A stretch of 64,000 nucleotides of DNA from Roseateles asaccharophilus. GTDB lineage: Bacteria > Pseudomonadota > Gammaproteobacteria > Burkholderiales > Burkholderiaceae_C. The position numbers were made by a program, and so were the translations under genes. The notes below the pieces were generated by a model. That model was not told the DNA's origin and did not search any database. It was given only the letters and a program-made list of their open reading frames with translations. Shown piece after piece: positions 47,849 to 55,549 of this stretch. The stretch's first letter is position 1; every line of letters starts with the position of its first letter. The stretch is from the NCBI RefSeq assembly GCF_004362405.1, contig NZ_SNXE01000002.1, forward strand, positions 488,191 through 552,190. Direction: 5' to 3'.

Positions 47849-48615
47849 GCACGCCACCCCGCGTCGTACCGACGCTGACCGAGGTTCTGGACGAAAGCCG
47901 TTTTCGGCCCGCGCCAAGCGTGTCGGCGGTGGTGCCACGGGGCGTGGCGGACTTGCCCGCCGCGGTGGAGCAGCCTGAGTCTGGCGCCAACACCCTGCAA
48001 GGGGCTGGGGCGCAGGCCCTTCATGTGCCGGAGCCCGTCTCCCGCCACCGGCCAGAAGACTTGGCCGCTGTTCCGGAGCCCGCGGCGGGCCCGCAACCCT
48101 TGCTTCATGGCATGCGGAGCGAGGCTGCCATGGCGCCAAGCGCGGTGCAGGTGGCGGATTTCCAGCCCTTTCCCGAGCCCGAATCCGCGTCCCCGGCGGC
48201 GAGCTTGGCTGACTTCGATCTGGATCTGAGTCTGGACTTCCGGCCGGATGAGGGGCCCGCCGATCGGGCGCAGGCATCAGCCGCTGCGCTGCTGCCTGTG
48301 CAGCCCGAGCCGGCCGAGATGGCTGAGATGGCCGAAACCCGGTCAATGGCTGCACCCTTGCCGATGCCCCCGGATCCGGCCGTGCTGGACGCGCTCGAGG
48401 ACCGGCTCAGGCAAGGCCTGGGGCAGGAGCTCCGGCAAGCCCTTGACGATCTCTTGCAGCGTCAGCTGCAAGCCCGGCTCGAGCAGTCGGTGCAGCGTCT
48501 GGCTTGGCAACTTCAGCAGGAACTGCACGAGGTTCTGGTGCCGCAGCTGGAGGGGCTGGTCGATCAGGCCCTGTCGGAAGCTTTGCGCCGCGAACGTGAG
48601 CGCCGCTTGGGCTGA
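47845..48615 (+). CDS. Hypothetical protein coupled to holC
   Basis: A 256-aa protein I cannot assign. Residues 1 to about 180 are low-complexity, rich in Pro, Ala and Glu, with an acidic DFDLDLSLDF patch (about 115-124). The last 80 residues are a long amphipathic helix rich in Leu, Gln, Arg and Glu. There is no signal peptide or membrane segment. Translation is coupled to holC by a 4-bp overlap, and the C-terminal helix could be a coiled-coil interaction module. This position is often taken by valS or unknown genes. The function is open. Confidence 0.7.
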   Translation: MSTPPRVVPTLTEVLDESRFRPAPSVSAVVPRGVADLPAAVEQPESGANTLQGAGAQALHVPEPVSRHRPEDLAAVPEPAAGPQPLLHGMRSEAAMAPSAVQVADFQPFPEPESASPAASLADFDLDLSLDFRPDEGPADRAQASAAALLPVQPEPAEMAEMAETRSMAAPLPMPPDPAVLDALEDRLRQGLGQELRQALDDLLQRQLQARLEQSVQRLAWQLQQELHEVLVPQLEGLVDQALSEALRRERERRLG

Positions 48616-48802
48616 GACGGGCTCCGCGCCCTCGGCGCAGCCCTTGCTGTCAACCCGGTACATCCCAGCCCGTTGAATGGCTGCCGCTTCTGTCCGTCGG
48701 AGTGGCCGGCGCCCATGCTTTCCCTTAAGGAGTCGCCGTTGGTTTTGGGGTATGTTCATGGAGTTGATATCTCAACAGCGATAGCTCTCCTTCTTCCAAC
48801 TC

Positions 48803-48807
48803 GGAGG
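48803..48807 (+). promoter_or_regulatory. Strong ribosome binding site of the LivK-type gene
   Basis: GGAGG lies 8 bases before the ATG at 48816 and confirms that start. The remaining 190 bp upstream hold a small inverted repeat GTTGA-TATC-TCAAC (48763-48776) and no clear promoter. Confidence 0.6.
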
Positions 48808-48815
48808 TTTACTAA

Positions 48816-49958
48816 ATGCAAGTCAAGTTGAACGTGATCGTGGGCGCGGTCGCCGTGGTGCTGAGCGGTACCGCGATGGCTCAGGAGCTGGTGGTGAAGA
48901 TTGGCCACGTGGGTCCCACCAGTGGCGCCATCGCTCACCTGGGCAAGGACAATGAGTTGGGTGCCCGCATGGCCATCGAGGAGCTGAACGCCAAGGGCGT
49001 CACCATCGGCGGCAAGAAGGCCAAGTTCGAACTGCTGGCCGAAGACGACGCTGGCGATCCCAAGCAGGGCACGGCCGCGGCTCAGAAGCTGGTGGACTCC
49101 AAGGTCAATGGCGTGGTAGGTCACCTGAACTCCGGCACCTCCATCCCGGCCTCCAAGGTCTACAGCGACGCCGGCATTCCGCAGATCAGCCCCTCGGCCA
49201 CCAACCCCAAGTTCACCCGCAACGGCTACAAGACCACCTTCCGCGTGGTGGCCGATGACGTGCATCTGGGTGGCACCCTGGGCAAGTACGCCGTCAAGGA
49301 CCTGAAGGGTCAGAACATCGCCGTGATCGACGACCGCACCGCCTACGGTCAGGGCGTGGCCGACGAGTTCGAGAAGGGTGTCAAGGGCGCTGGCGGCAAG
49401 ATCGTGGGCCGCGAGTTCACCAATGACAAGGCCACGGACTTCACCGCCATCCTGACCTCGCTCAAGGCCAAGAAGCCCGATGTGGTCTTCTTCGGCGGCA
49501 TGGATGCGGTGGCCGGCCCGATGCTGCGCCAGATGAAGCAACTGGGCATCGATGCCAAGTTCATGGGTGGCGACGGCATCTGCTCGGGTGAGCTGCCCAA
49601 GCTGTCGGCCGGCACCATGGCCGATGGCCAGGTGGTCTGCGCCGAGGCCGGTGGTGTTGAGGGCGAGTCCAAGAAGTCCATGGATGACTTCAAGGCCAAG
49701 TTCAAGGCCAAGTACAAGGTGGACGTGCAGATCTACGCCCCCTATGTGTACGACGCCGTGAACGTGATGGTGGCTGCCATGGTCAAGGCTGGTTCCGCTG
49801 AGCCGGCCAAGTACCTGCCGGTGCTGGCCAAGACCGAGGGCTACAAGGGTGTGACGGGCACCATCGCCTTCGACAACAAGGGCGACATCAAGAACGGCGC
49901 CCTGACCCTTTTCACCTACAAGGGTGGTGCGCGTCAGCAGATTGCTGTCGTCCGCTAA
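48816..49958 (+). CDS. Branched-chain amino acid ABC transporter substrate-binding protein (LivJ/LivK type)
   Basis: A periplasmic binding protein of 380 aa with a signal peptide ending AMAQ. Mature landmarks are KIGHVGPTSGAIAHLGKDNELGARMAIEELNAKG, the GVVGHLNSGTSIPASK Ser/Thr ligand site and the YAPYVYDAVNVM segment. It is a type I periplasmic binding fold. No permease or ATPase gene is adjacent, so it is an orphan here and its partner lies elsewhere. A strong ribosome site and double terminator suggest high expression. Ligand specificity (Leu/Ile/Val or others) is not certain. Confidence 0.9.
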   Translation: MQVKLNVIVGAVAVVLSGTAMAQELVVKIGHVGPTSGAIAHLGKDNELGARMAIEELNAKGVTIGGKKAKFELLAEDDAGDPKQGTAAAQKLVDSKVNGVVGHLNSGTSIPASKVYSDAGIPQISPSATNPKFTRNGYKTTFRVVADDVHLGGTLGKYAVKDLKGQNIAVIDDRTAYGQGVADEFEKGVKGAGGKIVGREFTNDKATDFTAILTSLKAKKPDVVFFGGMDAVAGPMLRQMKQLGIDAKFMGGDGICSGELPKLSAGTMADGQVVCAEAGGVEGESKKSMDDFKAKFKAKYKVDVQIYAPYVYDAVNVMVAAMVKAGSAEPAKYLPVLAKTEGYKGVTGTIAFDNKGDIKNGALTLFTYKGGARQQIAVVR

Positions 49959-49976
49959 CGGTTCGCGCTGAACCTT

Positions 49977-49995
49977 GCCCGACCGCTGGTCGGGC
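49977..49995 (+). terminator. Hairpin after the LivK-type gene
   Basis: GCCCGACC-GCT-GGTCGGGC is an 8-bp perfect stem 18 bp after the stop, upstream of the T-tailed terminator. Confidence 0.5.
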
Positions 49996-50006
49996 AGTGC
50001 TTGCCC

Positions 50007-50031
50007 AACGCCCACTTCGGTGGGCGTTTTT
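50007..50031 (+). terminator. Intrinsic terminator with UUCG tetraloop
   Basis: AACGCCCAC-TTCG-GTGGGCGTT followed by TTTC is a classic Rho-independent terminator for the LivK-type gene. Confidence 0.88.
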
Positions 50032-50566
50032 CATGGGCGTCGTTTTCTGCGGTGTCCCAGAGCAGAGGGAGTGCCGGCCCCCCGCGTCTCACCGGCACCA
50101 CAGGGCCGGCTGCAGCGCTTTTGCTCGCGTGCGCGCAAATCGCAGTCCGCTGTGCAAAACGCACGAGCGTTGGCTCATCCTTGTCTTCCAGTGCCCGCCA
50201 TTTCAGCTCTACTGCAAGGCTTGAGCCCCTTCCACAAGCGATGGTGAACGCGGCTGATTTGTCCGGCATGCCCTTTGAATTAGGGGGGCGGACAAGGGTG
50301 TGCAGGGCGTCACGGACTGCTGCTCACGGAGGTATTTGCACCCTTTAAACGGGGGGCTTTCAAGACCATGGCACGAGGGCATGATGCAGCCGCACAGCGG
50401 GTTTCCATCACTGCGTCGCCTTCAGCGGGTCTGCCGATGTGGGGACGATTCCATACGTCAGCGTGAGAGAAGCTGCCAGGCTGGAACAGGTCATCGATCG
50501 GTGTGGGGCGGAGGGGAATCCTGCCCGGCTGCGGAAACGCAACGGGTAATGCGACTGGGGAAGAGC
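50032..50566 (+). other. Long non-coding leader upstream of the sugar transferase gene
   Basis: About 535 bases without a gene I can support; the open frames here do not resemble proteins. The segment probably holds the promoter and control sites for the epsB-type gene and the prs genes. A TGGCACG at 50369 looks like half of a sigma-54 promoter, but the needed GC at the -12 position is absent. No repeats or riboswitch were recognised. Confidence 0.5.
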
Positions 50567-51949
50567 ATGGTTCGGATATTCAATCACTATTTGCACAGGC
50601 GCACACTGCAGCAGATCTTCTTCGACGTCGGTCTGATCATCCTGGCCTTGTTGGGCGTCGTGATCAGTCAGGGCGAACAGGCGGGGCAGATCATTCCCTT
50701 TGCGGCGTCGCACGGTTTGTCGCTGGCTGGTTGCATGTTTGTGATCAATTCGGCCACGGGTTTTTATCAGCATGTGCACAACCGTTCTCTGACCGAGTCC
50801 TGCGCACGGGGACTCTTGGCCTTGCTGATTGCCTTGCCGCTGGCCTATGGCATCTTCAGTCTCTTGCCGGCCGATAGCGGCTATCGTGAGTTGCTGACCT
50901 TCGCAGCCATGGGTGCTGTGGCTGCCGTGCTGGCGCATCGCGTCTATGCGGCACATTCCAGCATCCAGTCCCAGGCCAAGACCAAGGTGCTGATCTTCGG
51001 CTCCGGCGAGGCCGCGAAAACCGTTGGCTCGACCCTGAAGGCGGCCGATCCGCACGTGCACATCCTGGGCTACTTTGCCGGACCCAATGAAACGCAGCCA
51101 GAGGTTGCCCGTACGGAGTTGATTGAGCCCCAGGGCAGCCTGACCGAAACTGCGCTCAAGCTGGGTGTGGACGAGATCGTCGTGGCGCTGTCGGAGCGTC
51201 GTGGCGGCAGCATGCCCTTGCGCCAGCTCCTGGACTGCAAGCTCTACGGCATCAAGGTCGTGGATATTGCCACCCACTTCGAGAAGACATTGGCCCAGAT
51301 CAAGATCAGCCACGTCAATGCGGGTTGGCTGGTCTTTGGCGATGGTTTCAACCAGGGTGTGGTCCGCACCGCGGTCAAGCGTATCTCGGATGTTCTGTTC
51401 TCGTCGCTGATCCTGTTGCTCACCTTGCCGATCATGCTGCTGACTGCGGTGGCGGTGAAGCTGGAGTCGCGGGGACCTGTGTTCTATCGCCAGGAGCGCG
51501 TTGGATTGAATGGCCGCCAATTCAAGGTCATCAAGTTCCGCAGCATGCGCACCGACGCCGAGAAGGATGGCAAGCCGCGTTGGGCCAGCAAGAATGATGA
51601 CCGCGTGACCCGCGTGGGGCGTTTCATCCGCCGTGTTCGCATCGACGAGCTGCCGCAACTCTTCAATGTGCTCAAGGGCGAGATGAGTCTGGTTGGCCCG
51701 CGTCCGGAGCGACAGTTCTTTGTTGATGAGCTGGTCACCAAGATTCCCTATTACGCTGTGCGCCACAGTGTGAAGCCGGGCGTGACCGGCTGGGCCCAGG
51801 TGCGCTACGAGTACGGCTCGACGGTCGAGGATTCGATCGAGAAGCTTCAGTACGACCTCTACTACGTCAAGAACCACACGCTGTTCCTGGATCTCTTGAT
51901 CCTGCTTGAGACCGTGGCAGTGGTGCTGACCGGTAAGGGTGCACGCTGA
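50567..51949 (+). CDS. Undecaprenyl-phosphate sugar transferase, PEP-CTERM/XrtA-associated EpsB type
   Basis: A membrane glycosyl-1-phosphate transferase of 460 aa that would start an exopolysaccharide repeat unit on undecaprenyl phosphate. The N-terminus has about four membrane helices (residues 15-120), then a Rossmann-like region (TKVLIFGSGEAAKTVG). After a fifth helix comes the catalytic bacterial sugar transferase domain (KVIKFRSMRTDAE, RIDELPQLFNVLKGEMSLVGPRPE). The start MVRIFNHYLHRR at 50567 has GGGGAAG just upstream and fits the family; longer frames do not. Linkage to prsK/prsR/prsT identifies it as the exosortase-associated kind. Confidence 0.88.
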   Translation: MVRIFNHYLHRRTLQQIFFDVGLIILALLGVVISQGEQAGQIIPFAASHGLSLAGCMFVINSATGFYQHVHNRSLTESCARGLLALLIALPLAYGIFSLLPADSGYRELLTFAAMGAVAAVLAHRVYAAHSSIQSQAKTKVLIFGSGEAAKTVGSTLKAADPHVHILGYFAGPNETQPEVARTELIEPQGSLTETALKLGVDEIVVALSERRGGSMPLRQLLDCKLYGIKVVDIATHFEKTLAQIKISHVNAGWLVFGDGFNQGVVRTAVKRISDVLFSSLILLLTLPIMLLTAVAVKLESRGPVFYRQERVGLNGRQFKVIKFRSMRTDAEKDGKPRWASKNDDRVTRVGRFIRRVRIDELPQLFNVLKGEMSLVGPRPERQFFVDELVTKIPYYAVRHSVKPGVTGWAQVRYEYGSTVEDSIEKLQYDLYYVKNHTLFLDLLILLETVAVVLTGKGAR

Positions 51950-52052
51950 GCCGGAGCACTTGTCAGCCGGGCCCTTCCATGGCCTGTATGGGCCTGCTTT
52001 CCGGGCGTTTTGGGGAGCGCAGGCCTGAACGTCTCATGGAGCATCGGCTCTG

Positions 52053-54167
52053 ATGGAGGGCGCGCTGGATCTCTCTGCATTGTTCTTCGGCCTTGCGGGT
52101 CTGGCTTATGGCGCGGCGCTGCTGTTTCATCTGATCCGATTGCCCAAGCGGCGCCAGGCTGCGACTGGGCTTGACTGGATTTTTGGGCTGGCCCTGGGGT
52201 TCAGCGCCGCTTGGGCGGTGCTGGGAGCCTGGGTTGCGCGCAATGGCGCGGAATTGGCTCCCGCGTTTCTGCCGGCCTTGCTGGACGGCTTGCGTTATGG
52301 CTTCTGGTTCGTCTTTCTGATCTCGCTGATGCGAGCGTCGGGCGGGGCGGCTTGGTCGCAGGCCTTGCGCTGCTTGTCGGGCAGTGCGGCCTTGCTGTGT
52401 GCGGCGACCCTGATCTCGGTCTGGCTGCGTGAGTATGGTGCCGAGCCTTATTCCAGCTGGGATCGTCCCCTTGCCTATCTGGGGCTGGGTCAGGCACTGA
52501 TGGGCCTCGTCCTGCTGGAGCAGTTGCTGCGGAGCAGTCAGGGAGATTCCCGCTGGGGCGTCAAGCCGGTGGGTTTGGCCCTGGGTGCCGTCTTCGTTTT
52601 CGATCTGTATGCCTATTCGCAGGCAGCCTTGTTCCAGCAGATCGATGGGGATGTCTTCAAGGTTCGACCCTTGGTGCACACCCTGGCCGTGCCTCTTTTG
52701 TTCATGGCGATGCTCAGGCATGGGGACTGGCTGTCCAAGCTGCATGTATCGCGTGTGGCGGCCTTCCATTCCGCGACTTTGCTCATCGCGGGCGCCTATT
52801 TGATGCTGATCTCGGCGGTGGGCTACTACGTCCGGTACACCGGCGGTGGCTGGGGCCGGGCCATGCAGATTGCCGTGATCTTCGTCGCACTGGTGGGCTT
52901 TGCCACCGTAGCCATGTCGGGCGCCATGCGGGCCAAGCTGCGCGTCTACATCAACAAGCACTTCTTCAGCTACCGCTATGACTACCGCGAGGAGTGGCTG
53001 CGTTTCACGGCCATGCTCTCGTCGCAGAGCTCACCCCAGGCGCTTGGGGTGTCGGTCATCCGTGGTATCGCCAACCTGGTCGAGAGTCCCAGCGGGGGGC
53101 TGTGGCTGCGTCAGGCCGGCGATGGCGAATACCGGCAGGTGGCCGTCTGGAATCGGCCTGTTCAGACCGAGGTCGAGACCGCTGACTCCTCGCTGCTGCG
53201 GTTTCTTCGCGAGCGGGCCTGGATTGTTGATCTGGACGAGTACCGCCAAGCGCCCCAGCGCTACGAGGGCCTGAGCTTGCCGAACTGGGCATTGGCCGAC
53301 AGCGCATGCTGGCTGTTGGTGCCCCTGGTGGTGGGGACTGAGCTCACGGGCTTTGTGCAGCTGGGGCATCCGCGCACGCGCATGGATCTGGACTGGGAGG
53401 TGCGGGACTTGCTCCGCACCGCCAGCAGCCAAGCCTCCAGCTATCTGGCCCAGATGCAGGCCACCGAGGCCTTGCTGGATGCACGCAAATTCGAGGCCTT
53501 CAATCGCATGTCGGCCTTTGTGGTTCACGACCTCAAGAACATCGTGACCCAGCTCTCGCTGATGATGAAGAACGCGAAGCGTCTGCGCGACAACCCCGAA
53601 TTCCAGGAGGACATGCTGGCCACCGTGGAGAACTCGCTGGAGAAAATGCGTCAGCTGATGCTGCAGCTGCGCGAGGGAGAGGCGCCGCATGGGGGCGGCT
53701 CGGGCGTTGAGCTCCAGCCCATTGTCGAGCGCTTGGCGGCTGCCGCCCTCCGCAAGGGACGTGAGTTGCACCTGGAAGTGCGCGCCGGTGCCAGCACCCG
53801 CGGACATGAGCAGCGGGTGGAGCGGGTGATCGGCCACGTCGTGCAGAACGCTTTTGACGCAACGCCGGAGGATGGTGAGGTGCGGCTGGTCCTGGACGTT
53901 GAGGGCAGCAATGCGCGCATCGAGGTGAGCGACACGGGCTGCGGCATGTCCGAGGACTTCATAAGGACTCGCCTGTTCCGTCCCTTCCAAACGACCAAGA
54001 CCAGTGGCATGGGGATTGGCGCGTACGAGAGCTTCCAGTACCTCCAGGAACTGGGCGGCAAGATCACCGTGGACAGCCAAGTCGGGCATGGCACACGCAT
54101 CACGATATCTCTGCCGCTTTTGCGCGCGTCAAAGCAGTCGGATCTGGGTATGCTCAGCGCCAAATGA
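52053..54167 (+). CDS. prsK: XrtA/PEP-CTERM system histidine kinase PrsK
   Basis: A sensor kinase of 704 aa. About eight hydrophobic helices fill residues 5-290, then a GAF-like domain (about 330-460) is followed by the kinase core. The phospho-accepting His492 is in FVVHDLKNIVTQL. ATP-site boxes are NAFDATPEDGEV, DTGCGMS and the GMGIGAYESFQ G-box. The membrane part suggests it senses an envelope signal. It overlaps prsR by ATGA. Its presumed partner is the sigma-54 activator PrsR; the trigger is unknown. Confidence 0.9.
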   Translation: MEGALDLSALFFGLAGLAYGAALLFHLIRLPKRRQAATGLDWIFGLALGFSAAWAVLGAWVARNGAELAPAFLPALLDGLRYGFWFVFLISLMRASGGAAWSQALRCLSGSAALLCAATLISVWLREYGAEPYSSWDRPLAYLGLGQALMGLVLLEQLLRSSQGDSRWGVKPVGLALGAVFVFDLYAYSQAALFQQIDGDVFKVRPLVHTLAVPLLFMAMLRHGDWLSKLHVSRVAAFHSATLLIAGAYLMLISAVGYYVRYTGGGWGRAMQIAVIFVALVGFATVAMSGAMRAKLRVYINKHFFSYRYDYREEWLRFTAMLSSQSSPQALGVSVIRGIANLVESPSGGLWLRQAGDGEYRQVAVWNRPVQTEVETADSSLLRFLRERAWIVDLDEYRQAPQRYEGLSLPNWALADSACWLLVPLVVGTELTGFVQLGHPRTRMDLDWEVRDLLRTASSQASSYLAQMQATEALLDARKFEAFNRMSAFVVHDLKNIVTQLSLMMKNAKRLRDNPEFQEDMLATVENSLEKMRQLMLQLREGEAPHGGGSGVELQPIVERLAAAALRKGRELHLEVRAGASTRGHEQRVERVIGHVVQNAFDATPEDGEVRLVLDVEGSNARIEVSDTGCGMSEDFIRTRLFRPFQTTKTSGMGIGAYESFQYLQELGGKITVDSQVGHGTRITISLPLLRASKQSDLGMLSAK

Positions 54168-55549
54168 CAACACCGCGAACCCAACCTTTGTTGATCGTCG
54201 AGGACGATCTCGCGCTGCAAAAGCAGATCAAGTGGTCGCTGGACGGCTTTGAGTCCGTGCTGGCCGACGATGCCACCTCGGCCGTGTTGCAGTTCCGCAG
54301 GCATGCACCGGCGGTCGTCACCATGGACCTGGGTCTGCCGCCCGACCAGGACTCCGTGACCGAGGGCTTCAAGCTGCTGGAAAAGCTGCTCGAACTGGAC
54401 CCCGGCGTGAAGGTCATCGTGCTGACGGGCCAGAACGATCAGTCCAATGCCCTGCGGGCGATACGCATGGGCGCCTACGACTTCCTGGCCAAGCCGGTGG
54501 ATCCGGATGTACTCGCCTTAACGGTCGAACGCGCCTTCAGGCTCTATGAGTTGCAGCAGGAGAATCGACGCCTGCAGGCCATGAGCCACCCGGATGTGCT
54601 GGGTGGGCTGGTGACGCGGGATGAGCGCATGCTCAAGATCTGCCGCACGATCGAGAAAGTGGCGCCGAGCAATGCGACGGTGCTGCTGCTGGGCGAGAGT
54701 GGTACCGGCAAGGAGGTGCTGGCTCAGGGGCTGCATGACGCTTCCCGGCGCAAGGGCCGCTTCGTGGCCATCAACTGCGCGGCGATTCCTGAGAGCCTCT
54801 TGGAGAGCGAGCTCTTTGGCTACGAGAAGGGCGCTTTCACCGGGGCCAGCAAGACCACCGTCGGCAAGATCGAGACGGCCCATGGTGGCACCTTGATGCT
54901 GGATGAGATCGGTGATCTGCCTCAACCCCTGCAGGCCAAGCTGCTGCGCTTTCTGCAGGAGCGCACCATAGAGCGTGTGGGGGGGCGGCAGGAAATACCC
55001 ATCGATGTGCGTGTGGTCGGTGCCACGCACCAGGACCTCAAGCAGCTGATCGCGCAAGGTCGTTTCCGTGAGGATCTCTATTACCGCTTGGCGGAGATCG
55101 TGGTGGAGATTCCGCCGCTGCGCGAGCGTCAGGGTGACCCGGTGCTGCTGGCGCACGCCTTTCTCAAACGCTATGCCACCGAGCAGCGCCGCCCGCAGCT
55201 CAGCCTGAGTGAAGAGGCCATACGACTGATCGAAGCTCATGCCTGGCCCGGCAATGTGCGTGAGCTGCAGAACCTGATCAAGCGCGCGGCCATCATGGCC
55301 GATGGCGATCGCCTGGCCGCCGAGGACTTGGGGCTGCATGCGGCGGCTGCAGCACAGGAGGGCGATGAGGCCATCCTGGACCTGCGTACGGTGCGTGAGC
55401 GTGCCGAGCGGCAAGCCGTGCTGCTGGCCCTGGCGCGTGCGGATGGCAATATCGTCAGAGCTGCCGAGATGCTGGGCGTGAGCCGTCCCACCCTTTATGA
55501 CCTGATCAACCGACTGCAGATCAAGACCAGCAGTCAGGGAGCACATTGA
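54164..55549 (+). CDS. prsR: PEP-CTERM-box sigma-54 response regulator PrsR
   Basis: An NtrC-type activator of 461 aa. The receiver domain has Glu13/Asp14/Asp15, the phospho-site Asp55 and Lys110. The AAA+ domain has Walker A GESGTGKE (177-184) and the sigma-54-contacting GAFTGA loop (223-228) intact. A Fis-type helix-turn-helix ends the protein (MLGVSRPTLYDLINRL). It should activate sigma-54 promoters of exopolysaccharide/exosortase genes when phosphorylated by PrsK. It overlaps prsK upstream and prsT downstream by 4 bp each. Confidence 0.93.
   Translation: MTTPRTQPLLIVEDDLALQKQIKWSLDGFESVLADDATSAVLQFRRHAPAVVTMDLGLPPDQDSVTEGFKLLEKLLELDPGVKVIVLTGQNDQSNALRAIRMGAYDFLAKPVDPDVLALTVERAFRLYELQQENRRLQAMSHPDVLGGLVTRDERMLKICRTIEKVAPSNATVLLLGESGTGKEVLAQGLHDASRRKGRFVAINCAAIPESLLESELFGYEKGAFTGASKTTVGKIETAHGGTLMLDEIGDLPQPLQAKLLRFLQERTIERVGGRQEIPIDVRVVGATHQDLKQLIAQGRFREDLYYRLAEIVVEIPPLRERQGDPVLLAHAFLKRYATEQRRPQLSLSEEAIRLIEAHAWPGNVRELQNLIKRAAIMADGDRLAAEDLGLHAAAAAQEGDEAILDLRTVRERAERQAVLLALARADGNIVRAAEMLGVSRPTLYDLINRLQIKTSSQGAH

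Noticed and set aside
50369-50383. Possible sigma-54 promoter before the EpsB-type gene
   Set aside because: TGGCACG matches the -24 element, but the bases at the -12 position are TG instead of GC, so the spacing rule fails.
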